NCBI RefSeq assembly: GCF_009915765.1
Contig: NZ_JAABLQ010000001.1
Span: forward strand, 992,001 to 1,056,000
Length of the DNA: 64,000 nt
Direction of reading: 5' to 3'
DNA from: Pannonibacter sp. XCT-53
Lineage (GTDB): Bacteria > Pseudomonadota > Alphaproteobacteria > Rhizobiales > Stappiaceae
Shown: piece by piece, positions 1 to 10,634 of the stretch
Position numbering within the stretch: the first letter of the stretch is position 1
Layout of the letters: each line of letters opens with the position of its first letter
Position numbers and translations under genes: made by a program
The notes under the pieces: generated by a model
Database searches by the model: none
Seen by the model: only the letters and a program-made list of their open reading frames with translations
What the model was told of the DNA's origin: nothing

Positions 1-1
1 C

Positions 2-43
2 TACGGCAACTTCGTGATCCGCAAGGGCGTCATCTTCGGCTGA
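2..43 (+). CDS. C-terminal end of an unidentified protein (partial)
   Basis: The first 43 bases read as the last 13 codons of a plus-strand gene ending in TGA, with the C-terminal peptide YGNFVIRKGVIFG. Nothing recognisable remains, so no function is assigned. It lies just outside the 3' end of the minus-strand IclR gene, so the two genes converge. Confidence 0.5.
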   Translation, partial: YGNFVIRKGVIFG

Positions 44-111
44 GACCGGCTTGCGCATCGGGGCCCCTGAGACCCGGTCGCCGGCCGGACCGCAATGACC
101 TGGCGCGGGCG

Positions 112-876
112 TCAGGACAAGGACAACTCCCGCGCCACGCCCCGGAGCCTCTGCAGGGCTTCCTCGACGCTGTCGCAGGCCTCTCCCGCCGGCCGGCCGA
201 GATAGGGGCAGGTCAGGACGGCAATCGCATCGCCGTTCGGGTCCAGCACCGGCACCGAAATGTCGAGGACGCCGATCAGCTGTCCGCTTTCGCCCATGCG
301 ATACCCCTGGCTGCGCACCCGGTCGAGTTCGCCGGCGAGTGCCTCCAGCCGCTGCAGGTCGCCGGGGCCGCTCAGGGCGCCCAGGGTTTCTGCCCGACGC
401 TCGGGGCTCTGGAAGGCAAGCAAGGCGTGGCCAGATCCCGTGTCGAGCAGGTCCAGCCGGGCGCCGACGCGGACGCGGAACTCCCAGCTGTCCATCGGGC
501 TGGCCTGGGCCACCACGACTGCGGCCGCCCGCTCGGGCACGACCAGATGGCAAGACTGGCGGCTGTCGCGGGCAAAGACATCGAGCTTCGGCGTTGCCTG
601 CGCGACCAGACGGCGCAGCGGCGGGTGCCGGTTGGCCAGCACAAACAGCTTCATCGACAGGAAGTAGCGGTCGCCGCCCGACGAACGGACCACATAGTCC
701 CGCGCCACGAGCCGCTCCAGCATGCGGTAGATCTCGGAGGGACTGCGTCCCATGGCCTTGACGATTTCGGCCCGCGTCAGTCCGCTCGGCTGTTCCGACA
801 AAAGCTCCAGAATGTCGAGGCCCTTGTCCAGCGCCGGGGCGCGGTACCGGTCGCCGTTTGCATCCATCTCGCTCAT
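112..876 (-). CDS. IclR-family transcriptional regulator
   Basis: A 254-residue protein with the IclR layout: an N-terminal winged helix-turn-helix (about residues 12-80, with KGLDILELL and SPSEIYRMLERL) followed by the IclR effector-binding domain (about 90-250). The reading frame stays open far upstream of 876, but that extension runs through 17-bp tandem repeats and looks non-coding. The start MSEMDANGD gives the usual family length. It is divergent from the L-fucose operon, so it probably controls that operon and itself, with a sugar or sugar acid as effector. That role is inferred from position only. Confidence 0.88.
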   Translation of the reverse strand: MSEMDANGDRYRAPALDKGLDILELLSEQPSGLTRAEIVKAMGRSPSEIYRMLERLVARDYVVRSSGGDRYFLSMKLFVLANRHPPLRRLVAQATPKLDVFARDSRQSCHLVVPERAAAVVVAQASPMDSWEFRVRVGARLDLLDTGSGHALLAFQSPERRAETLGALSGPGDLQRLEALAGELDRVRSQGYRMGESGQLIGVLDISVPVLDPNGDAIAVLTCPYLGRPAGEACDSVEEALQRLRGVARELSLS

Positions 877-1188
877 GCCTGTCCTCCCCCGGACACCTGT
901 CCTGCCCTGACACCTGTCTTGCCCGGACACCTGTCTTGCCCGGACATCTGCCCGCCCCGGATCGCGCCGGGGCGATCCGGCTGGCGGGATGCTCTCGCGG
1001 GCGCTTTGCGCCACCTCGGGTGCCTTGTCAAATTCTTCCGACTGAGACTTGCATATCAGTTCACTTGTGAATAGTGTATTCGTATATGAACAGAACGCAA
1101 CGGCAGGGCGCAACCGCCCGATCCGCTGCGGAACAAGGCGCGGGGCGGACCGGACCGGATCCCCCGAAGCGCTCGCGGGAGGAACGAC
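877..1188. promoter_or_regulatory. Divergent control region between iclR and the fucose operon
   Basis: This 312-bp gap holds the 17-bp tandem repeats at 892-959. It also holds an AT-richer patch with two dyads of the form TTC-N6-GAA: ttcacttgtgaa at 1060-1071 and ttcgtatatgaa at 1079-1090, offset by 19 bp. Dyads of this kind are plausible IclR-family operators. Promoters for both directions must lie here, but no convincing -35/-10 pair could be fixed. The downstream gene has a good ribosome binding site (gggagg) before 1189. Confidence 0.5.
892..959. repeat. Four 17-bp tandem repeats carrying GACA-N2-TGTC dyads
   Basis: Units begin at 892, 909, 926 and 943. The unit is gacacctgtcttgcccg; the first three contain the perfect dyad GACACCTGTC and the fourth is degenerate (gacatctgcc). 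The array starts 15 bp upstream of the iclR start codon. It may be a multi-site operator or a replication-slippage tract. Confidence 0.75.
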
Positions 1189-1941
1189 ATGCAGACGAGC
1201 GGGAGACGTCTGGCCGGACGGACGGTGCTTGTGACGGCGGCGGGGCAGGGCATGGGGCGGGCTGCAGCCATCGCCCTTGCTGCGGAAGGGGCCCGGGTGA
1301 TCGCCACCGACCGCGATGCCGGGCTGCTGGCCGGGCTTGAGGGCGTTGACATCCGCCAGCTGGATGTCACGGATGCTGCGGCAATCGGTGCGATGGCCGC
1401 CGACGTCGGCGAGATCGACGGGCTGTTCAACTGTGCCGGCATCGTGCCCCACGGCACGATCCTGGACCTCACCGATGACCAGTGGCAGCAGGCCCTCGAT
1501 GTCAATGTCACCTCGATGGTGCGCATGACCCGGGCGTTCCTGCCGGGCATGCTGAAGCGGGCCGAGATCACCGGCACGGCCTCGATCCTCAACATGTCGT
1601 CGATGGCCTCCTCCATCAAGGGCTTCATCAACCGCACGGCCTATGGCGCCACCAAAGCAGCCGTCATCGGCCTCACCAAGGCGGTCGCTGCCGACTTCGT
1701 GAAGCAGGGCCTTCGCTGCAACGCGCTGTGCCCGGGCACGGTCGACACGCCGTCGCTGCGCGGGCGCATCGCTGCCGCCGCCGATCCGGTGCAGGCGGAG
1801 AAGGACTTCATTGCCCGTCAGCCCATGGGGCGTCTCGCCACGGTCGACGACATCACGCCGCTGATCGTCTACCTGCTCAGCGATGAAAGCCGCTTCGTCA
1901 CTGGCCAGGCGGTGTCGGTCGATGGCGGCGTGACGATCTGA
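1189..1941 (+). CDS. SDR, probable 2-keto-3-deoxy-L-fuconate dehydrogenase
   Basis: A 250-residue short-chain dehydrogenase. It has the nucleotide-binding glycine motif TAAGQGMGRA (about residues 15-24), an acidic residue after the second strand (ATDRD) suggesting NAD preference, NCAG, and the YGATK catalytic motif. It resembles the DHRS6-like SDRs that include 2-keto-3-deoxy-L-fuconate dehydrogenase of Xanthomonas, which oxidises the C4 hydroxyl to give 2,4-diketo-3-deoxy-L-fuconate. First gene of the operon. Substrate is inferred from resemblance and from the complete fucose pathway around it. Confidence 0.82.
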   Translation: MQTSGRRLAGRTVLVTAAGQGMGRAAAIALAAEGARVIATDRDAGLLAGLEGVDIRQLDVTDAAAIGAMAADVGEIDGLFNCAGIVPHGTILDLTDDQWQQALDVNVTSMVRMTRAFLPGMLKRAEITGTASILNMSSMASSIKGFINRTAYGATKAAVIGLTKAVAADFVKQGLRCNALCPGTVDTPSLRGRIAAAADPVQAEKDFIARQPMGRLATVDDITPLIVYLLSDESRFVTGQAVSVDGGVTI

Positions 1942-1996
1942 CCTGCGGCCGGCCGCAGCTCGAAAGGCATCGCATCACGCGGACGGGAGGCCGCTG

Positions 1997-2860
1997 ATGG
2001 AACGGATAGACGCACATTGCCATTTCTGGCAGCCCGCGCGGGGCGACTACGGCTGGCTGGACAGCGGCGGGCCGCAGCTTGACCCCCTTCGGCGCGAATT
2101 CCTGCCGCCGGATCTTGCCGTCCTCAACGGGATGCGGCGGGTCATTGTGGTCCAGGCCGCGCCCAGCGAGGCCGAGACCCATTTCCTGCTCGGTCTGGCG
2201 CAGACGGCCCCCCAGATTGCCGGTGTCGTCGGCTGGGTCGATCTTGGCGAGCCGGAGGCGGCCGGCCGTCTGGCTGCGCTCGCCCGCAATCCGCGCTTCC
2301 GCGGCGTGCGCCCGATGCTGCAGGATCTCGCCGACCCCGACTGGATCGACACCGCGCCGGCTCCCGACGCCATCCGGGCGCTCCAGAGCCTCGGCCTTGG
2401 CCTTGACGCCCTGGTGCGCACGCAGCATCTGCCGGCACTCTCGCGCTTTGTCGCCCGCTATCCGGACCTGCCGGTCGTCATCGACCATGCCGCCAAGCCG
2501 GACCTGTCGGAGGGCCTTGGCAACGCCTGGCTCGACCGCATGCGGGGCCTTGCCCGCGACAGCCGCAGCCACTGCAAGCTCTCCGGGCTCCTGACCGAGC
2601 TGGACCCGACCCGTCTCGCCTCGCCGGCACGGGCGATCGAGGCCCTTCGCCCTGTCCTCGACCGGCTTCTCGACTGGTTCGGTCCGGCCCGGCTGATGTG
2701 GGGGTCCGACTGGCCGGTCGTCACGCTGGCGGCGGGGCATGACGTCTGGGAGGCGGTGACGGAGGCACTGCTGGCCGACCTGTCACCGCGGGATCGCGCG
2801 GCCATTCTGGGTGGCACGGCGCTGCGCTTCTACGGACTGGAGGCCGGGCAGGATGCGTGA
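1997..2860 (+). CDS. Amidohydrolase-2 family L-fuconolactonase
   Basis: A 287-residue amidohydrolase of the Amidohydro_2 family. Metal-binding features are visible: the N-terminal DAHCHFW, the mid-protein VIDHAAKPD and the late MWGSDWPVV. Members in fucose, rhamnose and related clusters hydrolyse aldonolactones, here probably L-fucono-1,5- or 1,4-lactone to L-fuconate. It lies between the SDR gene and the ABC ATPase gene. Its 3' end overlaps the ATPase start by 8 bp, suggesting translational coupling. No signal peptide, so cytoplasmic. Confidence 0.85.
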   Translation: MERIDAHCHFWQPARGDYGWLDSGGPQLDPLRREFLPPDLAVLNGMRRVIVVQAAPSEAETHFLLGLAQTAPQIAGVVGWVDLGEPEAAGRLAALARNPRFRGVRPMLQDLADPDWIDTAPAPDAIRALQSLGLGLDALVRTQHLPALSRFVARYPDLPVVIDHAAKPDLSEGLGNAWLDRMRGLARDSRSHCKLSGLLTELDPTRLASPARAIEALRPVLDRLLDWFGPARLMWGSDWPVVTLAAGHDVWEAVTEALLADLSPRDRAAILGGTALRFYGLEAGQDA

Positions 2861-4385
2861 CCTTGTCGTCATGGAACGGATCGAGAAGCGCTTTCCCGGC
2901 GTGCATGCGCTGAAGGGCGTCGGCTTCGACCTGCGCGCCGGCGAGGTTCATGCGCTGATGGGCGAAAACGGCGCCGGCAAGTCGACGCTCATGAAGATCC
3001 TGTCGGGTGTCTATCGCCCCGACAGCGGCCGCATCCTGGTCGAAGGCCGCGAGGTCGTGCTGCCGTCGCCCCGTGCCGCACAGGACCACGGCATCGGCAT
3101 CATCCATCAGGAACTCGCCCTGATGAAGGATCTGACGGTCGCCCAGAACATCTTCATCGGCCGCGAGCCGCGCCTGTCCTTCGGCCGCATCGACGAGGCC
3201 CGGCAGACCCGTGAGGCGCGGGCGCTGTTTGACGCGCTCAACATCGACATCGACCCGCGCCGGCCGGTCGAGGGGCTGTCGATTGCCCGCCAGCAGATGG
3301 TGGAGATCGCCAAGGCCCTGTCGGCCCGCTCGAAGGTCCTGATCATGGACGAGCCGACAGCCGCCCTGACGGACGGGGAGATCGTGGATCTCTTCGCCAT
3401 GATCGGGAAACTGAAGGCGGAGGGCGTCGGCATCGTCTACATCAGTCACAAGATGGACGAGATCAAGCGCATTTCCGACCGGGTGACGGTCATGCGCGAC
3501 GGGGAACATGTCGGCACCGTCGCCGCCGGCGAAACGTCCATCCAGCGGATCATCGAGATGATGGTCGGACGGGCGCTCACCGAGGAAGGCGTCCGGGTGC
3601 CCGACCTGACTGCGGCCGAAACCGCCCTCGAGGTGGTGGGGCTGCGCCGCGGACGCGAGATCCGGGACGTCAGCTTCTCCCTCCGCAAGGGCGAGATCCT
3701 CGGCTTTGCCGGACTGATGGGAGCCGGGCGCACCGAGGTGGCCCGCGCCATCTTCGGCGCCGACCCCCGCGAGGCGGGCGAGATCCGCGTCAAGGGGCGC
3801 AAGGCCGACATCCGCTCGCCCGCCGATGCGGTGAAGGCCGGGATCGGCTACCTCTCGGAGGACCGCAAGCACTTCGGCCTCGCGCTCGGGATGGACGTCA
3901 CCGACAATGTCGCGCTGGCAAGCCTGCCGAAGTTTTCCCGCAGTGGCGGGCGGCTCGACGAGGAGGGAATGCGGCGCGTCGCGCGGGACTTCATCGCCCG
4001 GCTCGGCATCCGGACACCGTCCGAGCACCAGGAAGTCAGGCTCCTGTCCGGCGGCAACCAGCAGAAGGTCGTCATTGCCAAGTGGCTGCTGCGTGACTGC
4101 GACATCCTCATCTTCGACGAACCGACGCGCGGCATCGACATCGGCGCCAAGTCGGAAATCTACCGCCTGCTTGCCGAACTTGCCGCCCAGGGCAAGGCGC
4201 TCATCGTCATCTCGTCGGAACTGCCCGAAGTGCTCAGGGTGTCCCACCGCATCGCCGTGATGTGCGAGGGCCGGCTGACGGGCTTCCTGCCCGGCGGGGC
4301 CGGCACCACCCAGGAACAGATCATGCAGCTGGCCACGGACCGGGGCGGTCCGGGCCGGGCGACGCGTCAGGAGGACCCCGCGTGA
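2853..4385 (+). CDS. Sugar ABC transporter ATPase with two ATP-binding domains (ribose type)
   Basis: A 510-residue fused ATPase of the RbsA/MglA/XylG type. The first domain has Walker [10 protein letters not shown], Walker [10 protein letters not shown] and the H-loop ISHK. The second half has the usual degenerate Walker A (GLMGAGRTE), with LSGGNQQK and DEPTRGID. Such proteins form a homodimer-like ATPase with a single permease gene product for monosaccharide import. The start at 2853 has aggccgggcagg upstream. A second in-frame ATG at 2871 is possible. Expected substrate: L-fucose. Confidence 0.93.
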   Translation: MRDLVVMERIEKRFPGVHALKGVGFDLRAGEVHALMGENGAGKSTLMKILSGVYRPDSGRILVEGREVVLPSPRAAQDHGIGIIHQELALMKDLTVAQNIFIGREPRLSFGRIDEARQTREARALFDALNIDIDPRRPVEGLSIARQQMVEIAKALSARSKVLIMDEPTAALTDGEIVDLFAMIGKLKAEGVGIVYISHKMDEIKRISDRVTVMRDGEHVGTVAAGETSIQRIIEMMVGRALTEEGVRVPDLTAAETALEVVGLRRGREIRDVSFSLRKGEILGFAGLMGAGRTEVARAIFGADPREAGEIRVKGRKADIRSPADAVKAGIGYLSEDRKHFGLALGMDVTDNVALASLPKFSRSGGRLDEEGMRRVARDFIARLGIRTPSEHQEVRLLSGGNQQKVVIAKWLLRDCDILIFDEPTRGIDIGAKSEIYRLLAELAAQGKALIVISSELPEVLRVSHRIAVMCEGRLTGFLPGGAGTTQEQIMQLATDRGGPGRATRQEDPA

Positions 4386-5401
4386 CCATGACCCCCGACC
4401 CCTCCGGCGCCCGTCCGGCGCCGGTCTCTCTTACTGCCGGAAGCCTCAGCGGCGGCGCGCAGCAGAAGCTGCTGGCCTTTGCCAGCCTGATCGTCCTCGT
4501 CATCGGCTTTTCCCTGGCCTCGCCGAACTTCTTCCAGGTCAGCAACATCATGGCGATCCTGCAGGCGACGTCGGTAAACGGCGTCCTGGCTGTTGCCGCA
4601 ACAGCCGTGATCCTGACAGGGGGCATCGACCTGTCGATCGGCACGCTGATGACCTTCTGCGCCGTCATCGCCGGCGTGGTGCTGACCTGGGCCGGATTGC
4701 CGCTGCCGCTCGGGCTGCTGGCTGCCATCGGGGCGGGTGCCCTTGTCGGCCTGGCCTCGGGAACCTTCGTGGCGCGCATGAAGATCCCGCCCTTCATCGC
4801 GACGCTCGGCATGATGCTGGTGCTGAAGGGCCTGTCGCTGATCATCACCGGTGCCAAGCCGATCTACTTCAACGACACGCCGGGCTACACCGAGATCTCG
4901 CAAGGCTCGCTGATCGGACTGATCATTCCCGCCCTGCCGGTGCCCAATGGCGTGCTGGTCCTGTTTCTGGTTGCCGGCGGCATGGCCTTCGTGCTCTCGC
5001 GCACCGTGCTCGGGCGCTACACCTATGCGCTCGGCTCCAACGAGGAGGCGGTGCGGCTCTCCGGCGTCAACACGAGTGCGTGGAAGATGGGCGTCTATGC
5101 GCTCGCCGGAGCCATCTGCGGCATCGCCGGCATCCTGATCTCCTCCCGCCTCAACTCGGCCCAGCCGGCCCTCGGGCTCGGCTACGAACTCGACGCCATC
5201 GCTGCCGTCGTCATCGGGGGCACGTCGCTGGCGGGCGGGCGGGGGACCGTGCTCGGCACCCTCATCGGCGCCCTGATCATTTCCGTCCTGACGAACGGCC
5301 TGCGCATCCTGTCGGTCGCCCCGGAATGGCAGACCGTGATCACGGGCGCGATCATCATCCTGGCCGTCTATGCCGACCAGCTTCGCCGCCAACGCGGCTG
5401 A
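4382..5401 (+). CDS. Sugar ABC transporter permease (RbsC type)
   Basis: A 339-residue BPD_transp_2 family membrane protein with about ten hydrophobic segments. It shows the typical [11 protein letters not shown] and [14 protein letters not shown] motifs of ribose/galactose/fucose-type permeases. A GTG at 4382 overlaps the ATPase stop (GTGA) and has AGGAGG seven bases upstream. The ATG at 4388 is the alternative start. It pairs with the fused ATPase before it and the periplasmic protein after it. Confidence 0.92.
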   Translation: MTMTPDPSGARPAPVSLTAGSLSGGAQQKLLAFASLIVLVIGFSLASPNFFQVSNIMAILQATSVNGVLAVAATAVILTGGIDLSIGTLMTFCAVIAGVVLTWAGLPLPLGLLAAIGAGALVGLASGTFVARMKIPPFIATLGMMLVLKGLSLIITGAKPIYFNDTPGYTEISQGSLIGLIIPALPVPNGVLVLFLVAGGMAFVLSRTVLGRYTYALGSNEEAVRLSGVNTSAWKMGVYALAGAICGIAGILISSRLNSAQPALGLGYELDAIAAVVIGGTSLAGGRGTVLGTLIGALIISVLTNGLRILSVAPEWQTVITGAIIILAVYADQLRRQRG

Positions 5402-5455
5402 GACACACAAGAAGGCCGAAGGGCCCGTCAACCCATGACTAGAGTGGAGGAAAGC

Positions 5456-6400
5456 ATGATTACCCGTCGCATGATCCTCGGCACGCTTGGTGCCGCCGCG
5501 CTGCTGGCCAGCACCGGCCTGTCGCTGGCGCAGGACAAGATGTACATCCCGCTGGTGTCCAAGGGCTTCCAGCACCAGTTCTGGCAGGCCGTGAAGGCCG
5601 GGGCGGACAAGGCCGCTGCCGAGTTCGGCGTCGAGGTCACCTTCGAGGGACCGGACAACGAAACCATGGTCGACCGCCAGATCGACATGCTCTCTGCCGC
5701 GCTCGCCAAGAAGCCGGCGGCCATCGGCTTTGCCGCGCTCGACAGCCAGGCCGCGATCCCGCTGCTGAAGCAGGCCGAGGCCGCCAAGATCCCGGTGATC
5801 GCCTTCGATTCAGGCGTCGACAGCGACATTCCCGTTGCCACCGCCGCGACCGACAACAAGGCGGCGGCCGCGCTCGCCGCCGAGCGGATGGCCGCGCTGA
5901 TCGGCGACGAGGGCGAGGTGGCCCTCGTGGTTCACGACCAGACCAGCCGCACCGGCATCGACCGCCGCGACGGCTTCGTCGAATGGATGGCTGCGAACCG
6001 GCCGAAGATCCAGATCGTTGCCATCGAGTATGGCGGCGGTGACCATCTCAAGTCGACCGAGATCACCAAGGCCCTGCTGCAGGCCAACCCGAACCTCAAG
6101 GGCATCTTCGGTGCCAACGAGGGGTCGGCTGTGGGGGTTGCCAATGGCGTGCGGGAGATGGGCAAGTCCGTCGTCATCATCGGTTACGACTCCGGCGCTG
6201 CGCAGAAGCAGGCGATCCGTGATGGCCTGATGGCGGGTGCGATCACCCAGAACCCGGTCGGCATCGGCTACGAGACCGTGAAGGCCGCCGTCATGGCCGC
6301 CAAGGGCGAGCCCGTCGTGCCGACCATCGACACCGGGTTCTACTTCTACGACAAGTCCAACATCGACAGCCCCGAGATCGCGGCCGTCCTCTACGACTGA
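5456..6400 (+). CDS. Periplasmic sugar-binding protein (Peripla_BP_4 type)
   Basis: A 314-residue substrate-binding protein. A Sec signal peptide is visible (MITRRMILGTLGAAALLAS, with cleavage after SLAQ), then the two-lobed LacI/ribose-binding fold (KGFQHQFWQAVKAGA, PVIAFDSGVD, GIFGANEGSAVG, VIIGYDSG). It delivers a monosaccharide, probably L-fucose, to the permease and ATPase encoded upstream. Start chosen at 5456 because of the strong GTGGAGG site; an ATG at 5435 lacks one. Confidence 0.93.
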   Translation: MITRRMILGTLGAAALLASTGLSLAQDKMYIPLVSKGFQHQFWQAVKAGADKAAAEFGVEVTFEGPDNETMVDRQIDMLSAALAKKPAAIGFAALDSQAAIPLLKQAEAAKIPVIAFDSGVDSDIPVATAATDNKAAAALAAERMAALIGDEGEVALVVHDQTSRTGIDRRDGFVEWMAANRPKIQIVAIEYGGGDHLKSTEITKALLQANPNLKGIFGANEGSAVGVANGVREMGKSVVIIGYDSGAAQKQAIRDGLMAGAITQNPVGIGYETVKAAVMAAKGEPVVPTIDTGFYFYDKSNIDSPEIAAVLYD

Positions 6401-6457
6401 TCCTGACGCGGGGCCGGGCACGCGTCCGGTCCCGCGGTCCTGCCACGGAGATTTCCC

Positions 6458-7308
6458 ATGAAACTGCTGCGTTATGGCCCGGCTGGCCAGGAGCGTCCGG
6501 GCCTGCTGGATGGCGACGGCCGCGTGCGGGACCTGTCGGCCCATGTCGACGACATTGCCGGTGCCGTCCTCCTGCCCGAGAGCCTTGCCCGGCTCGCCGC
6601 GCTCGATCCCGGCGCCCTGCCTCTCGTGTCCGGCACCCCGCAGGTCGACCTGCGGCTCGGGCCTTGCGTCGGCCGGATCGGCAAGTTCATCTGCATCGGG
6701 CTGAACTACGCCGATCACGCAGCCGAAACCGGGGCCGCCATCCCCGAGGAGCCGATCGTCTTCAACAAGTGGACCTCGGCGATCGTCGGTCCTGATGACG
6801 CGATCGAGATCCCGCGTGGGTCGCAGAAGACCGACTGGGAGGTCGAGCTCGGCGTCGTCATCGGCAAGGGCGGCAAGTACATCGAGGAGGCCGACGCGCT
6901 GTCGCATGTTGCCGGCTATTGCGTGATCAACGATGTGTCCGAGCGCGAGTACCAGATCGAGCGCGGCGGCACCTGGGACAAGGGCAAGGGCTGCGACACG
7001 TTCGGCCCCACGGGACCCTGGCTGGTGACGCCGGACGAGATCGCCGATGTTTCCAGTCTGGCCATGTGGCTGGAGGTGGACGGCAAGCGCTACCAGGACG
7101 GGTCGACCGCCACCATGATCTTCGGCGTTGCCGAGATCGTGTCCTACCTCAGCCGCTTCATGTCGCTGCAGCCGGGCGACGTCATTTCCACCGGAACACC
7201 GCCGGGCGTCGGGCTTGGCCAGAAGCCGCCCGTCTATCTCAAGGGCGGCGAGACCATTCGCCTCGGCATCGCCGGGCTCGGCATCCAGACACAGAAGGTT
7301 GTCCGCAC

Positions 7309-7312
<4 letters not shown>
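6458..7312 (+). CDS. FAH-family hydrolase, probable 2,4-diketo-3-deoxy-L-fuconate hydrolase
   Basis: A 284-residue fumarylacetoacetate hydrolase family protein. The metal-binding face is visible (the DWEVELGVVIGKG segment, GLNYADHA, FNKWTSAIVGP and GTPPGVG near the C-terminus). Relatives are often labelled ureidoglycolate lyase, but in fucose clusters this family splits 2,4-diketo-3-deoxy-L-fuconate into pyruvate and L-lactate. It is followed by fuconate dehydratase with an ATGA overlap. The substrate is inferred from the operon. Confidence 0.85.
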
Positions 7313-9365
<2,053 letters not shown>

Positions 9366-9395
9366 TCACAGCCTTGTTCCTGCAAGGGCAGAACG

Positions 9396-9421
9396 GGCCA
9401 GCCCGGGCATTCGGGCTGGCC
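9396..9421. terminator. Bidirectional terminator-like hairpin after the fucose operon
   Basis: A perfect 10-bp stem (ggccagcccg / cgggctggcc) with a 6-nt loop lies between the converging fucose operon and the minus-strand hexosaminidase operon. There is no T-run on either side. Confidence 0.6.
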
Positions 9422-9432
9422 TCGTCGCCGCG

Positions 9433-10629
9433 TCAGCCTGTCCGGGCGGCCCGGAAGGCGGCGGTTGCCTCTCCCATCCAGCCGAGGCGCGGACGGGTCA
9501 CGAGACCGTAGTTGTAGTAGTTGAGCCCGTCGGCGCCGGCCTGCGCGCCGGCGATCGCGGCGCGGCAGAGGGGTTCCGCCGAGGCGACGGCCGACTGGAA
9601 GGCGGACAGGCCCAGGATCAGGCTCGCCGAGGCGCCGAGGCGCCGGCGCATCGCGGCGATCTCGCGTGCCGTCGTCTCCGGCGTCTGGCCATAGAGACAC
9701 AGGATCATGCCGTCGCAGACCGAGCTGACCCGGTCGAGATCGACGCCGCCGCGCCAGGCAGACGGTCCGTCGACCAGCAGGATGGCCGTGTCCGGGTGGG
9801 CGGCATCCCTTGCGTCGGCGATCAGGCTCATCACCGGTTCCCGGCGCCAGAGCAGGTAGTCGTGGAGCGCCGGCACGGCGCGGAACGCCTCCAGCCCCGT
9901 CTCGGGAAACTCGGGAAAACGGCTGACGGGCGTTGACCTTTCGCAGGCGTCGCAGAGGATCTCGACCACCGCGCGTCGTGCCGCTTCGCCGTCCACCCCG
10001 GCCGCGCGGGCCCGCTCGAGGCAATGCGGGCAGAAGCAGACGGACATGAGAAAGGCTTCGTCAGCCGTCAGACCGACGCCGTCCTTCTCGTGGTGAAAGC
10101 CATGTTCGACCTCCAGGAACCCGGGGGTTTCCAGCTCGATCCGGGCCGGACGGAACCGGTGGGAGATCTCCTGCACGAGCTTGCGCACATAGGCGCGGGC
10201 GGCCGGGCTGGACGGGCAGAGGGCAAAGGCGAGGCGGTCGCCGAAGGCGGTGGCCATGGCATGGCCGGCATGGGTCGTTGCCAGCCGTGTGTTGTGCAGG
10301 CAGACGGTCCAGGCCGACAGGCCGAGCCCGCCCCCGGACTGGGCCGCGCCGAGCCGCGCCATCAGGTCGCTGTCCCGGCTGACGGCCGCCTGGCGCGGCG
10401 TGATCTCGGCCTCCTGCCAGAGCCCGGCGTCGGGCGCGTAGTAGACCGTCCCGTCCTCGGGGAAAAAGATCTTGCGGCGCGACGAGCGCGGCTGGATGAA
10501 GCGGCCGGCATGATAGGCGGCGGCGAGACTGAGATGCGTGGCGCCGGCCAGCGCAGCGAGTTCGCCCGTCACATGCTCGACCCCGAGGTCGAGCATGTCC
10601 CAGGCATAGGTCCAGACGGAAACGTCCAT
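9433..10629 (-). CDS. Conserved protein of unknown function, possibly a TIM-barrel glycan enzyme
   Basis: A 398-residue protein, not confidently recognised. It opens with DVSVWTYAWDMLDLGVE, has an aromatic-rich YHAGRFIQP/FFPEDGTVYY stretch near residues 40-65, a Cys pair (CFCPHCLERA) near the middle, and alternating strand/helix segments such as DGMILCLYGQTPE. This would suit a TIM barrel, and similar proteins occur as hypotheticals in sugar clusters. No signal peptide. It starts 5 bp after the GH20 gene and is the last gene of the importer operon, so a role in handling amino-sugar oligosaccharides is likely. The activity is unknown. Confidence 0.75.
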   Translation of the reverse strand: MDVSVWTYAWDMLDLGVEHVTGELAALAGATHLSLAAAYHAGRFIQPRSSRRKIFFPEDGTVYYAPDAGLWQEAEITPRQAAVSRDSDLMARLGAAQSGGGLGLSAWTVCLHNTRLATTHAGHAMATAFGDRLAFALCPSSPAARAYVRKLVQEISHRFRPARIELETPGFLEVEHGFHHEKDGVGLTADEAFLMSVCFCPHCLERARAAGVDGEAARRAVVEILCDACERSTPVSRFPEFPETGLEAFRAVPALHDYLLWRREPVMSLIADARDAAHPDTAILLVDGPSAWRGGVDLDRVSSVCDGMILCLYGQTPETTAREIAAMRRRLGASASLILGLSAFQSAVASAEPLCRAAIAGAQAGADGLNYYNYGLVTRPRLGWMGEATAAFRAARTG

Positions 10630-10634
10630 GCGGG

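Noticed and set aside
892..959. Possible CRISPR-like array
   Set aside because: Units are 17 bp, contiguous, without spacers, and no cas genes are near.
877..1452. Upstream extension of the iclR frame to a 446-residue protein
   Set aside because: The extra part runs through 17-bp tandem repeats and opposite the SDR gene. IclR proteins are about 250 residues, and the start at 876 fits.
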